64,000 bases of DNA from Pseudomonas koreensis (GTDB taxonomy: Bacteria; Pseudomonadota; Gammaproteobacteria; Pseudomonadales; Pseudomonadaceae): NCBI RefSeq assembly GCF_025447595.1, contig NZ_JAOEJU010000023.1, positions 1 to 64,000 on the forward strand. Reading direction: 5' to 3'. The notes beneath the pieces were generated by a model. That model searched no databases. It worked only from the letters and a program-made list of their open reading frames with translations, and had not been told where the DNA came from. Positions within the stretch are counted from its first letter, which is position 1; the number at the start of each line of letters is the position of its first letter. A program made the translations under genes and the position numbers. Of this stretch, positions 44,577 to 53,605 are shown one piece after another.

Positions 44577-45578
44577 ATGTTCGGTACTGAATGGCTGACA
44601 CTACTCTGCGCGGCAGCAGTCGGGTTCTCCGTGCTGAACTATGTGCTGCTGGACGGCACGGATCTGGGCACGGGCATCCTGATGGGCGTGACTCGCAGCC
44701 GTCAGCACCGCCGGGCCATGGCCGTGAGTATCCTGCCGATCTGGGATGCCAACGAAACCTGGCTGGTGCTCGGCGGCGGTGGCTTGCTTGCCATGTTCCC
44801 CAAGGCTTACGCCATTCTGCTGCCGGCGCTGTACCTGCCGTTCATTCTGATGTTTCTGGCGTTGATTGTCCGGGCGATGGCGCTGGAGTTTCGCGATCAT
44901 GCGCCCGATTACCGCATCAAACGCGGGGTGGATGGGTTATTGATGCTCGGTTCGGTCGTAGCTGGCGGCTGTCAGGGAATCGTGCTGGGCACGCTGGTAC
45001 AAGGTGTGCCCGAACAAAATGGCCAATACAGCGGCAGCGGTTGGGAGTGGCTGGCCCCGTTCCCGTTGTTTTGCGGCGCGGTGCTGGTGATCGGCTACAC
45101 ATGGCTGGGCGCAGGCTGGCTGTATTGGCGATGCGAAGGCGAACTTCAAATCCGCGCGCGGCGGCAGGCAAAGTGGTTGGCCATGCTGACCGTGGCCTTG
45201 CTGATCATTCTGGTTGTATGGACATTGACCCTTCACACGCAATATGCGCGACGCCTGGGAAATCCACTGGTTTGGCTACCGACAATGGCGACCCTGACGC
45301 TGTTGCTGGCCAGATTCCGGGCGGCCTTCGCAACACGACGCGACTATCTGCCCCTTTTCGCTACCCTGGGCATTTTCGTCCTGGCATTCGCCTTGATGCT
45401 TGTCGCCCTGTTTCCGCTGATCATCCCGCCGCAATTGACCTTGCAGGCTGCTGCGTCGAGCCAGGTCAGTCAGGTGTTCATGCTAACGGGGTTCGCGGTG
45501 CTGATTCCGGTGACGCTGTTTTACAACACCTACAGTTTTCGGGTGTTCAGCGGCAAGATTCATCCCGCCGAAGATTGA
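44577..45578 (+). CDS. cioB: cytochrome bd-type oxidase subunit II
   Basis: This 333-aa membrane protein has the CydB start LCAAAVGFSVLNYVLLDGTDLG and about eight membrane segments. It pairs with the preceding subunit. No small CydX-like gene follows. It converges on the cupin gene and their ends overlap by 19 nt. Confidence 0.93.
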   Translation: MFGTEWLTLLCAAAVGFSVLNYVLLDGTDLGTGILMGVTRSRQHRRAMAVSILPIWDANETWLVLGGGGLLAMFPKAYAILLPALYLPFILMFLALIVRAMALEFRDHAPDYRIKRGVDGLLMLGSVVAGGCQGIVLGTLVQGVPEQNGQYSGSGWEWLAPFPLFCGAVLVIGYTWLGAGWLYWRCEGELQIRARRQAKWLAMLTVALLIILVVWTLTLHTQYARRLGNPLVWLPTMATLTLLLARFRAAFATRRDYLPLFATLGIFVLAFALMLVALFPLIIPPQLTLQAAASSQVSQVFMLTGFAVLIPVTLFYNTYSFRVFSGKIHPAED

Positions 45579-46093
45579 CTCGTCCAATATTCGGTCAACG
45601 CTCCAGAGGGGCCCTGAACAGGGTCGGTGGCGGGGAATGGCAGTGTTTCGATCTGCTGCAACTGAGCTTCGCTGGGCGATTTCCGGCGAATGTCCGGATG
45701 CTGGCCGGGCGGGTAGGCGCCGACCACCAGAAAATCGTCGCTGGCATTCAGGCTGCAATGGCCGGTGCCTGCCGGCAACAACAGGACATCGCCCGCGCTG
45801 ACCATGAGTATCTGCCCGTCCGGGCCGCCGATCATCAAGCGAGCCTCGCCGCGGGCGATGCCAAGCACCTCATGGCCTTGGGTATGGTAGTGGTGATAGT
45901 CAAAGACAGTGGAGCGCCACTGTGGCGGCCAACCGTTGTCGGCAAAGGTTTTCTCGAATGCCGACGCTGGATCTTCACCCTGGATGGCAATGACACCGGA
46001 ATACACCAACACTGGCAGACGCGGATTGTTCGGCACCCAGCCATTGCGCGGTAGCAACAAGGCGTGCACCGAATCGGATTCAGCTCGGGTCAT
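45560..46093 (-). CDS. cupin protein (YjlB-like)
   Basis: This 177-aa protein has one cupin barrel. HYHTQGHEVLGIARGEARLMIGG carries the metal-binding His/Glu set and LPAGTGHCSL the second motif. YjlB-type cupins have unknown activity. CGGGAGAAC lies before the chosen ATG; ten upstream codons are open. Confidence 0.85.
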   Translation of the reverse strand: MTRAESDSVHALLLPRNGWVPNNPRLPVLVYSGVIAIQGEDPASAFEKTFADNGWPPQWRSTVFDYHHYHTQGHEVLGIARGEARLMIGGPDGQILMVSAGDVLLLPAGTGHCSLNASDDFLVVGAYPPGQHPDIRRKSPSEAQLQQIETLPFPATDPVQGPSGALTEYWTSQSSAG

Positions 46094-46106
46094 GATTGTT
46101 CTCCCG

Positions 46107-46135
46107 AAAAAGGGCCTGATCATCCATCAGGCCCT
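46107..46135 (-). terminator. terminator of the hemerythrin gene
   Basis: AGGGCCTGAT (46111-46120) pairs with ATCAGGCCCT (46126-46135), and on the minus strand TTTTT follows. Confidence 0.82.
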
Positions 46136-46143
46136 GTGGCTGG

Positions 46144-46620
46144 TCATGCCGCCATATGGCTGGCGGCCCATTCCTTTTTACAGGCGCTTTTCATGGCTTC
46201 CATCTGCTCGCCAAGTTCATCAAGCCGGGCTTTGCCGAGCAGCTTCCTGGCTTGAGGAAACATCTCTTTCTCCTCTTCCTCGATGTGGTGTTCCAGCAGC
46301 TCCCTGACGACTTTTACCCGGCCTGCGAATTCCGGGGTGCCGGGATCGGTTTCCTTGAGGTCGGGCAATACGAGTGAATCTACGGTGCGATGTTCTTCCT
46401 TGGCCTCGTAATACATCACGTCCTGTTCCTTGCTGCCCGCTGCCTTGAAGGCCGGGTAGAGGATTTCCTCTTCAAGGCGGGTATGGATGGTGATTTCCAT
46501 CTCCAGCTTGTCCAGAAGCTCTGTCCGTTTCTTGGTGGCCCGTTCGGTGGAATCGCTCAACTGGCCCAGGATGCCTTTCACTTTTTCATGGTCAGCTTTC
46601 AGAAGATCGATGGCGTTCAT
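46144..46620 (-). CDS. hemerythrin HHE domain protein
   Basis: This 158-aa four-helix protein carries the diiron ligand pattern: H in KADHEKVK, H-x3-E in THTRLEEEILYP, H in EEHRTVD, and H-x4-E in ELLEHHIEEEEKEMFP. Such proteins bind O2 or NO or act as iron or redox sensors. It sits beside the oxidase genes and ends at its own terminator. Confidence 0.9.
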   Translation of the reverse strand: MNAIDLLKADHEKVKGILGQLSDSTERATKKRTELLDKLEMEITIHTRLEEEILYPAFKAAGSKEQDVMYYEAKEEHRTVDSLVLPDLKETDPGTPEFAGRVKVVRELLEHHIEEEEKEMFPQARKLLGKARLDELGEQMEAMKSACKKEWAASHMAA

Positions 46621-46896
46621 TTTGGCTGTCTCCGGTTAAAGGATTGCGGCTGAATCATTGTTATGTGCTCAGGAGTCGTCGCATTTCACGTGCCATTTCC
46701 ATCGCGGATAAAAATGTCTTTAAAATCAGCGAGATGACGCTCGATCAACCTGTAAGCCGGATTGCACTCTGCAAGATTCACCCTTTACCAGCCTTGCAAT
46801 CAGCCCATGCGTCACATGGGCTCGACATCCACACGAACTTCGCCGTCCGCCGGACTGTCCAGTCCTTTACATGCACTGAATGAAGGCGGAAACGAC

Positions 46897-48684
46897 ATGA
46901 CGATGACCGTAGGAGATTTTCTGGTCGAGCGACTGAGCGAGTGGGGCGTGACACGGATTTTTGGTTATCCGGGCGATGGCATCAATGGCGTTTTCGGTGC
47001 ACTGAGCCGGGCCCAGGGCAAGATCGAATTCATTCAGGCGCGGCACGAAGAAATGGCCGCGTTCATGGCCTCGGCGCATGCCAAGTTCACGGGTGAGCTG
47101 GGGGTGTGCATCGCCACCTCGGGCCCCGGTGCCTCGCACCTGATCACGGGGCTCTACGACGCGCGCATGGATCACGTACCCGTGCTGGCCATCGTGGGTC
47201 AACAGGCGCGCGCGTCACTCGGCGGACACTATCAGCAGGAGCTCGACCTGCTGTCGATGTTCAAGGATGTGGCCGGTGCCTTCGTGCAACAGGCGTCAGC
47301 CCCGGCACAGGTTCGCCACTTGATCGACAGGGCGGTACGCACGGCTGTCGGTGAGCGGCGCGTGACGGCGATCATCCTGCCCAACGACTTGCAGGACATC
47401 GAATATGAACCCCCGGGACGAACCCATGGCACCGTGCATTCCGGAGTGGGTTATACAAAACCGAAAGTCGTGCCTTATGACGCGGATCTGCAACGCGCCG
47501 CCGAGGTGCTGAACGCAGGCGAAAAAGTGGCGATTCTGGTGGGCGCCGGTGCGTTGCAGGCAACCGACCAGGTCATCGCTGTGGCGGAAAAACTCGGTGC
47601 CGGTGTCGCCAAGGCGCTTCTCGGTAAAGCGGTACTGCCGGACGAATTGCCTTGGGTCACGGGCAGCATCGGTTTGTTGGGCACCGAACCCAGCTACAAG
47701 CTGATGACTGAATGCGACACCTTGCTGATGATCGGCTCGGGTTTTCCATATTCTGAGTTTCTGCCAAAGGAAGGCCAGGCACGCGGGGTGCAGATCGATT
47801 TGCAACCCGACATGCTCAGCCTGCGCTACCCCATGGAAGTCAATCTGGTGGGCGACGCCGGGGAGACCCTCGCCGCACTGTTGCCGTTGCTCGAGCACAA
47901 AACTTCACGCAAATGGCGCAAAAAGGTCGAAGGCTGGCGAGCTTCCTGGGAGAAAACCCTGGAAAAACGCGCCATGGCCAAGGCCGATCCCGTCAATCCG
48001 CAACGGGTGGTATTCGAACTGTCACCACGCCTGCCGGAGCTTTCGATCATCACCAGCGATTCCGGCTCTTGCGCCAACTGGTACGCCCGCGATCTGAAAG
48101 TGCGGCGCGGGATGAAGTGTTCCTTGTCCGGCGGCCTGGCTTCGATGGGCGCTGCCGTGCCTTATGCGATTGCGGCCAAATTCGCTTTCCCGGAGCGTCC
48201 GGTGATCGCGCTAGTGGGGGATGGCGCGATGCAGATGAACAACATGGCGGAGCTGATCACCGTGGCCAAATATTGGCGGCAATGGGCAAGTCCCAAATGG
48301 ATCTGCGCCGTCTTCAACAATGAAGACCTCAATCAGGTGACTTGGGAACAACGCGTCATGGAGGGGGATCCGAAGTTCGAAGCGTCGCAAAGCATTCCCG
48401 ATGTTCCTTATCACCTGTTCGCCATTTCCATTGGTTTGAAAGGCATCTTCGTCGATCGCGAAGAGGACGTAGCCGCTGCGTGGGAGCAGGCGCTGGCTTC
48501 GGATGGTCCCGTGCTGATCGAGTTCAAGACCGACCCCAACGTTCCACCGCTTCCACCGCACATCAAACTTGAGCAGGCGAAGAAGTTCGCCACCACGTTG
48601 CTCAAGGGGGATCCGGACGAAGCGGGGATTGTCGTGCAAACCGCCAAACAGGTGTTGGGGGCTGTGCTTCCACGCAAAAAGTGA
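46897..48684 (+). CDS. thiamine-pyrophosphate enzyme, pyruvate-oxidase/acetolactate-synthase-like
   Basis: This 595-aa enzyme has an N-terminal TPP pyrimidine-binding domain (FGYPGDGINGVFG; catalytic Glu in RHEEMAAFMASAHAK), a central FAD/NAD-like domain and a C-terminal TPP domain with GDGAMQMNNMAEL and NNEDLNQV (the GDG...NN motif). It is closest in pattern to PoxB-type pyruvate oxidases, which pass electrons to quinone, but lacks a clear membrane-binding tail. AAGGCGGAAA precedes the ATG. Confidence 0.87.
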   Translation: MTMTVGDFLVERLSEWGVTRIFGYPGDGINGVFGALSRAQGKIEFIQARHEEMAAFMASAHAKFTGELGVCIATSGPGASHLITGLYDARMDHVPVLAIVGQQARASLGGHYQQELDLLSMFKDVAGAFVQQASAPAQVRHLIDRAVRTAVGERRVTAIILPNDLQDIEYEPPGRTHGTVHSGVGYTKPKVVPYDADLQRAAEVLNAGEKVAILVGAGALQATDQVIAVAEKLGAGVAKALLGKAVLPDELPWVTGSIGLLGTEPSYKLMTECDTLLMIGSGFPYSEFLPKEGQARGVQIDLQPDMLSLRYPMEVNLVGDAGETLAALLPLLEHKTSRKWRKKVEGWRASWEKTLEKRAMAKADPVNPQRVVFELSPRLPELSIITSDSGSCANWYARDLKVRRGMKCSLSGGLASMGAAVPYAIAAKFAFPERPVIALVGDGAMQMNNMAELITVAKYWRQWASPKWICAVFNNEDLNQVTWEQRVMEGDPKFEASQSIPDVPYHLFAISIGLKGIFVDREEDVAAAWEQALASDGPVLIEFKTDPNVPPLPPHIKLEQAKKFATTLLKGDPDEAGIVVQTAKQVLGAVLPRKK

Positions 48685-48704
48685 GTTCAGTCAGGAGCAG
48701 CCTC

Positions 48705-49136
48705 ATGCCCAAATTGATCAGTGCACAGGATCTGCAGATTGATCTTGTGACAGCCAACGAGCAGGGGCTGTTCAAGTGGCTGATCGCCAGTTTCCTGATG
48801 GGAAAACGTATCCAGGCCGGGATCGCGGCGGAGGCTTACCGCGTTATCGTTGAGCGACATGGTTGCGATACGCCACGCAAGCTTGCTCATCGCTCGCACC
48901 GAGAACTGGTACGAATGCTCGGAGAAGCTCACTACGTGAGATACGACGAATCAACGGCATCGCGCCTGTTGGAACTTGCCGGAAAACTCAACGATGAGTA
49001 CGCAGGCAAGGTATTGAACATGCTGAAGGCGAATCCCGATCGTCAAGAGTTCGAAAAACGCCTGTCTGCCTATGATGGAGTCGGACCAAAGACCGTCGAG
49101 ATCTTCATGCGCGAAGCGGGCAGGGTACTGTTTTGA
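48705..49136 (+). CDS. helix-hairpin-helix DNA glycosylase-like small protein
   Basis: This 143-aa helical protein has an endonuclease III-like C-terminal hairpin (LSAYDGVGPKTVEIFMREAG). It is too short for a complete glycosylase and shows no iron-sulfur cysteines. AGGAG precedes the ATG. Its stop overlaps the TTG start of the DUF72 gene. DNA binding is likely; enzymatic activity is uncertain. Confidence 0.72.
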   Translation: MPKLISAQDLQIDLVTANEQGLFKWLIASFLMGKRIQAGIAAEAYRVIVERHGCDTPRKLAHRSHRELVRMLGEAHYVRYDESTASRLLELAGKLNDEYAGKVLNMLKANPDRQEFEKRLSAYDGVGPKTVEIFMREAGRVLF

Positions 49137-49858
49137 ATCATTCGCGCATTTACATCGGTTGCGCGGGATGGAGCATAGGGCGTGATTTTGCTGCGCAGTT
49201 TCCTGCCCAAGGCACGCACCTGCAACGCTACGCCCTTAAGTTGACAGGCGTTGAAGTCAACAGCTCTTTTTACCGCCCACATCGTAGAACGACGTACGAA
49301 CGCTGGGCGCAGTCCGTACCTCGGGATTTTCGTTTCAGTGTGAAAATACCGAAACGCATCACCCATGATTTACGCTTGGCCGGATGTGAAGCCGAAGTCG
49401 AGACTTTCCTTGAGCAGTGCTCCGGGTTGGGCGAACGTCTAGGGTGTCTGCTGGTTCAACTTCCCCCGTCGCTGGCCTTTGAACAAACGGTCACAGAGCA
49501 CTTCTTCAGAATGCTGAGGGAGAGGTGTTCTGAGCCCATCGTATTGGAGCCACGCCACGAATCGTGGGTGAACGCGAGGCAGTTGTTAGCAAGATATCAA
49601 ATCGCACAAGCGGCGGTCGATCCCTCGCGAATCAGCACCGACAGAACGCCCCAAGGAGCATCAGTCGTAAAGTATTGGCGCCTGCACGGCTCTCCAAGGA
49701 TTTACCACAGTCCCTACGGTCCTGATTACCTGGAAGCGCTTGCGACTCAACTGCAAACGGTTCAAACCGAAAGCCTCTGGTGCATCTTCGATAACACCGC
49801 AAACGGTGTGGCGCTGGCAGATGCGCTGGCGCTGTTAGGTCTGCTTGACAGTAATTAA
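49133..49858 (+). CDS. DUF72 family protein
   Basis: This 241-aa TIM-barrel-like protein has the DUF72 signatures YIGCAGWS, EVNSSFYRPHRRTTYERWA, KIPKRITHD, LLVQLPPSL and LEPRHESW. The start is TTG, overlapping the previous stop (TTGA), and no in-frame ATG is available nearby. The function of the family is unknown, though links to repair genes are common. Confidence 0.9.
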   Translation: MNHSRIYIGCAGWSIGRDFAAQFPAQGTHLQRYALKLTGVEVNSSFYRPHRRTTYERWAQSVPRDFRFSVKIPKRITHDLRLAGCEAEVETFLEQCSGLGERLGCLLVQLPPSLAFEQTVTEHFFRMLRERCSEPIVLEPRHESWVNARQLLARYQIAQAAVDPSRISTDRTPQGASVVKYWRLHGSPRIYHSPYGPDYLEALATQLQTVQTESLWCIFDNTANGVALADALALLGLLDSN

Positions 49859-49958
49859 TTCAGACTTTCTGGCAAAAACCTCTTCATATCGCCACTCGTC
49901 ACTTCAGCCCTTCAAATGTTTGAACATCCCTTTGCCTGTCTCTGACAGATAAGACTGA

Positions 49959-49983
49959 GCAAACGAAATTTCACTTCGTTTGC
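49959..49983. promoter_or_regulatory. inverted repeat in the leader of the formaldehyde dehydrogenase-like gene
   Basis: GCAAACGAA (49959-49967) pairs with TTCGTTTGC (49975-49983) and ends 15 nt before the ATG, right next to the ribosome site GGGAGAAC. It could be an operator or a hairpin controlling translation. Confidence 0.5.
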
Positions 49984-49998
49984 CAACGGGAGAACACC

Positions 49999-51138
49999 AT
50001 GAAAGCCATCGTCTATAACGGCCCGCGTGACGTCAGAGTGCAAAACGTTGCCGACGCGAAAATTGAAAAGCCGACCGATGTCCTGGTTCGGATCACGACG
50101 ACCAATATCTGTGGTTCTGATCTGCATATGTACGAAGGGCGGACTTCAATGGAAACCGGCCGAGTTTTCGGACACGAGAATCTGGGTGAAGTCATTGAAG
50201 TGGGTGCGGCCGTGGAGCGGGTGAAGGTGGGGGATCGAGTCTGCCTTCCCTTCAACATCGGTTGCGGTTTCTGTGAGAACTGCGAGAGGGGCCTGACCGG
50301 TTTCTGCCTCACGGCCAACCCCGGCAGTGCCGGTGCTGCCTATGGTTTTGCCGATATGGGGCCGTATCAAGGAGGGCAGGCAGAACTGCTTCGTGTGCCT
50401 TACGCTGACTTCAACTGCCTGGTTCTCCCCGAAGATGCCCAGGAGCGGGAAGACGATTACGTGATGCTGTCCGACATTTTTCCCACCGGCTGGCACGCCA
50501 CTGAGCTGGCTGGCCTGCTGCCGGGCGAAAGTATCGCCATTTATGGTGCTGGCCCGGTCGGTTTGATGGCCGCTCACTCAGCGATGATCAAAGGGGCGTC
50601 GCAAGTCTTTGTCGTCGACAATCACCCTGACCGGTTGAAACTCGCCGCCCAGATCGGCGCAACGCCAATCAACTCGGTGGAGAAAGAGGCTGTGGATCAG
50701 ATTTTGAATCTGACCCATGGCAAAGGCACGGATCGTGGCTGCGAATGTGTTGGCTATCAGTGTTGTGACCGACATGGCCATGAAGCCAATCACCTGACCA
50801 TGAACAATCTGGTTGCTTCCACCAAGGCCACGGGCGGAATCGGTGTGGTCGGCGTGTTCGTACCGCAAGATCCAGGGGCCGAAAACGAACTCGCCAAAGA
50901 AGGCAAGATGGCCTTTGACTTTGGCGCTTTCTGGTTCAAGGGCCAACAGATCAAAACCGGCCAGGCCAATGTCAAAGCCTACAACCGTCGATTGGCAGAG
51001 CTCATTCATCACGGCCGCGCCAATCCCGCCCAGATTATCTCTCATCGCTTGACACTTGCCGAAGGCCCTGAGGCCTACAAACATTTTGATGACCGGGACA
51101 ACGGCTGGACCAAGGTCGTACTGAAACCGGGCGCGTAA
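49999..51138 (+). CDS. zinc-dependent dehydrogenase, glutathione-independent formaldehyde dehydrogenase-like
   Basis: This 379-aa medium-chain dehydrogenase has the catalytic zinc ligands Cys in TNICGSDLHMY and His-Glu in FGHENLGEV, a structural zinc loop (CGFCENCERGLTGFC) and the NAD motif GAGPVGLMAA. The long insertion around CECVGYQCCDRHGHE is typical of FdhA of P. putida, which oxidises formaldehyde without glutathione. Other aldehydes are possible substrates. GGGAGAAC precedes the ATG. Confidence 0.88.
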   Translation: MKAIVYNGPRDVRVQNVADAKIEKPTDVLVRITTTNICGSDLHMYEGRTSMETGRVFGHENLGEVIEVGAAVERVKVGDRVCLPFNIGCGFCENCERGLTGFCLTANPGSAGAAYGFADMGPYQGGQAELLRVPYADFNCLVLPEDAQEREDDYVMLSDIFPTGWHATELAGLLPGESIAIYGAGPVGLMAAHSAMIKGASQVFVVDNHPDRLKLAAQIGATPINSVEKEAVDQILNLTHGKGTDRGCECVGYQCCDRHGHEANHLTMNNLVASTKATGGIGVVGVFVPQDPGAENELAKEGKMAFDFGAFWFKGQQIKTGQANVKAYNRRLAELIHHGRANPAQIISHRLTLAEGPEAYKHFDDRDNGWTKVVLKPGA

Positions 51139-51233
51139 TTTTGCTCATACGCAGAGACGCTAAGCTAACTCGACAGGGCGCCTCGGACAATACTGGATTT
51201 AGAGGCGCCTTTCATTCCGGGAGTGTCGCATAG

Positions 51234-51398
51234 CTAACGCTTGAGCATATCCAGCGCAGCGTCAGCGATCAGGTCTTCCTGACTACCGACCATACAACGC
51301 CTGCACCGTTCTACCAGCGTCTTGAGGCCGCACCTGGCGGCGGCAATTTCGACATGACGCAAGAAGCCTGAATAGACGCCGGCGTAATCAAAATGCAT
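51234..51398 (-). pseudogene. C-terminal remnant of 4-hydroxy-2-oxovalerate aldolase
   Basis: On the minus strand 54 codons read MHFDYAGVYSGFLRHVEI, then ALDMLKR and a stop, with VGSQEDLIADAALD between. This matches the last 50 residues of the DmpG/MhpE-type aldolase (Y-x-x-FLRH-x-E, GGQEDMI). The rest of the gene is absent; the antitoxin gene is joined directly upstream and overlaps by 11 nt. Confidence 0.7.
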
Positions 51399-51831
51399 CT
51401 GCGATCTCCATCAGCATTTCCTCAACTAAGCGAGTGCCTTGAAAGGTGGAGAGCATTGCAAATGGAACCCTTCCTGAAAAGCGCTCCTTCGGCTTTGAGA
51501 GCCAACGCCTCGCCTTGTTCTCGTTGCCGAAGATCGCAATGGTCGAGGCTGTGACGTGAGCGAACCGGAAAACGCGATCGCTTTCACGCAACGAGAGCCG
51601 CTGACGAGTCGCCATTCTAGTTTTAAGAACTCTAAGAGAGATTATCTGGTTGAGCTCAGATGGGCCGATTGCTCCAAGGTTGCAAAGCGTTACGACGCAA
51701 TCGGGTAAGAACCCAGCCTCAATGTAATCGTGAATATCCTGATCTGAAGCGTCAATCGGGATATTAAGAAGCAGTCCCAACCGCCGCCGATACTCCCGAT
51801 AAGTAGCTTCACGCATCACGCCAGTAATCAT
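51388..51831 (-). CDS. MbcA/ParS/Xre-type antitoxin (orphan)
   Basis: This 147-aa protein has an N-terminal helical part (EYRRRLGLLLNIP) and a C-terminal MbcA/ParS toxin-binding domain (VFRFAHVTASTIAIFGNENKA, then RWLSKPKERF and a C-terminal helix). In intact RES-Xre systems the RES toxin gene follows at once. Here an unrelated aldolase fragment follows, so the toxin is lost. The start was placed at MITGVMRE, since the upstream 52 codons look non-coding. Confidence 0.8.
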   Translation of the reverse strand: MITGVMREATYREYRRRLGLLLNIPIDASDQDIHDYIEAGFLPDCVVTLCNLGAIGPSELNQIISLRVLKTRMATRQRLSLRESDRVFRFAHVTASTIAIFGNENKARRWLSKPKERFSGRVPFAMLSTFQGTRLVEEMLMEIADAF

Positions 51832-51987
51832 GGTGAGGCCCCCTTCGGAATGTAGCGATTGTTGTATAGCACAGAGTAGTTTTACTGGCTGGCACTTTCG
51901 GATCAGCCCGAATGCCACCGGTTCAACTAAAGTCGCCTGACAGCTGAAGTGAAGAGGGTAGTCAACGGCAGGTAGCACGCGCCTCAA

Positions 51988-52272
51988 TCAGCCTTTTTCG
52001 GCCGCGTTGTACTCGCCGCGAATACGTTCAAGCAGTGAGTCTAAATCCGATTCTGGCTCGAGGATCAAAAAACTCTCAACCAGGAGGGTGAGAGGGTGTA
52101 CACCCATCCGTTGAGCAAGCTCGGATGCCTTTTCTAAGGTCACGTTTTTTAGGCCTCGCTCAAGTGTACTCAGGTACGTCCTGCTGCTGACGATTCCGAA
52201 GTCTTCTTGGGTCAAACCACGGCGAATCCGCGCGCTACGTAACGCGATGGCAAATGCTTCCCTGAGTTCCAT
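51988..52272 (-). CDS. XRE-family DNA-binding regulator
   Basis: This 94-aa protein has one helix-turn-helix (ARIRRGLTQEDFGIVSSRTYLSTLERG) and a short acidic tail. I chose MELREAFAIALRSARI as start; 23 more upstream codons are open but overlap the likely promoter. It is divergent from the 175-aa gene at 52356, with paired CTATAG words between them. Confidence 0.83.
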   Translation of the reverse strand: MELREAFAIALRSARIRRGLTQEDFGIVSSRTYLSTLERGLKNVTLEKASELAQRMGVHPLTLLVESFLILEPESDLDSLLERIRGEYNAAEKG

Positions 52273-52311
52273 TTTGCTTATCCACAAAAGGAACGATGAA
52301 GCCTTTTTGAA

Positions 52312-52335
52312 CTCTATAGGGCTACAATCTATAGT
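52312..52335. promoter_or_regulatory. candidate operator between divergent genes
   Basis: CTATAG, itself palindromic, occurs twice about 15 nt apart between the XRE gene and the divergent gene. The XRE product is the obvious candidate to bind here. Confidence 0.5.
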
Positions 52336-52355
52336 GTTCATTTTTGGAGAGCGTT

Positions 52356-52883
52356 ATGTCTGCACTTCAGAACAGCGTCCGTCATCCTTCGACGACGTGT
52401 GACGAGCACATTCCTTCTACGATAGTGCTTGTGGCCGTCGCTAACGTTGCCCAGCCAGAGGAGGGGGTAGGGATAATCAAACGTTACTCAGGCCAAGATT
52501 TGATTGACCTATTCCACGAAGTGGATCGTCCTGATTCAAATAAAGCTATCGTGGGCGTCCAGTTAGCCATACCTCCTGAACTGAATGGCACTTCGCGATG
52601 GATCGCTGAAGCCATTATTGATTTTGCGCGAGTCAAGCTTTTTAGTGCGGATGCGCAGGGTGTGGATACATATGCGTATCGATTGGCAACAAATGCTGTT
52701 TATAGAGACAGCGCTAAGGTCGAGCCCTCAGATATTTTTGAGTGGAGATCCCTCTACGAGTTATCCCGTGCAGACGGTGTCTCTGACCCAGAGCTGGCTG
52801 TCCATCAGACCTGGCTATCAACCGTCATTACTCGAATGGTGAATGCTGTAAATCTGTCAGTAGAAACGGCGGAGTATCAGTAG
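52356..52883 (+). CDS. uncharacterised protein divergent from an XRE regulator
   Basis: This 175-aa soluble protein (start MSALQNSVRHPSTTCDE) has GGAG 8 nt upstream of the ATG. A central alpha/beta part (GTSRWIAEAIIDFARVKLFSADAQ) is visible but no family is recognised. The divergent arrangement with a small XRE gene suggests control by it. Confidence 0.7.
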   Translation: MSALQNSVRHPSTTCDEHIPSTIVLVAVANVAQPEEGVGIIKRYSGQDLIDLFHEVDRPDSNKAIVGVQLAIPPELNGTSRWIAEAIIDFARVKLFSADAQGVDTYAYRLATNAVYRDSAKVEPSDIFEWRSLYELSRADGVSDPELAVHQTWLSTVITRMVNAVNLSVETAEYQ

Positions 52884-53605
52884 ACGCTGTGAATACATAC
52901 ACCGTAACTAATACCCGGACTCGATTATTCCTATTGGTCGGACTGAGGGCACGATGAAAGGAAGACGTAAAATCAAAGAGCTTAAGTGGATCCTGCGGAC
53001 GCAGATCGAAGCAGAAGCTAAGAGCTTGATGGCAAATCGTTCAAAAAAAGCAAAGCATAGATTCTTAGATGCAGTTACGCCATTGGTGATTGATCAGGAG
53101 CCCACTGGACGGTTGGCAGGATCTGCACAAATTGCTACTGCCGGATCCAGTACTCAGTGCGAGTTCTGACTCGCTATCAAAGAGCTTGCATTATCAAGGA
53201 GGCCTCCAGCCCAAGCTGATTTCCGCACATCCTTTCCAGTTCGTTCGACGAGTGATTACTCATCTATCTGTCGCCTGACTTTACTTCGGCGTGCTTGCTG
53301 ATCGCGAATTAATTCATGGATGATACGCAGGCTGCAGTGTGGATGCTGGCCAACTGCGCAATGGGTTGTGTTGCTCAATACACGCCATACTCGATGCGAC
53401 CCAGATGTTCTCTGACCCGCCGATAGCCATAGTCATCTGTCACAACGCTGCAGGGCGATTCAGCGACTACCGCGATGAACAACACCAAAAGTTTACTCAT
53501 GCAACGCCAGATGGCGCTCGCTGGTTATTGCCGTAATCCAGATTGAGCAGTCCAAGCAACAAGTCGATAGGGGTAAGGAGAACCAAGCAGAAAAATGGAA
53601 TCTAC
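52884..53605. other. 720-bp gene-poor region
   Basis: Several frames of 60-71 codons occur (for example 52954-53169, start MKGRRKIKELKWIL), but none has clear family features or a strong ribosome site. The first of these is lysine-rich and could be a degraded gene. It separates the integrase operon from the cargo. Confidence 0.45.
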
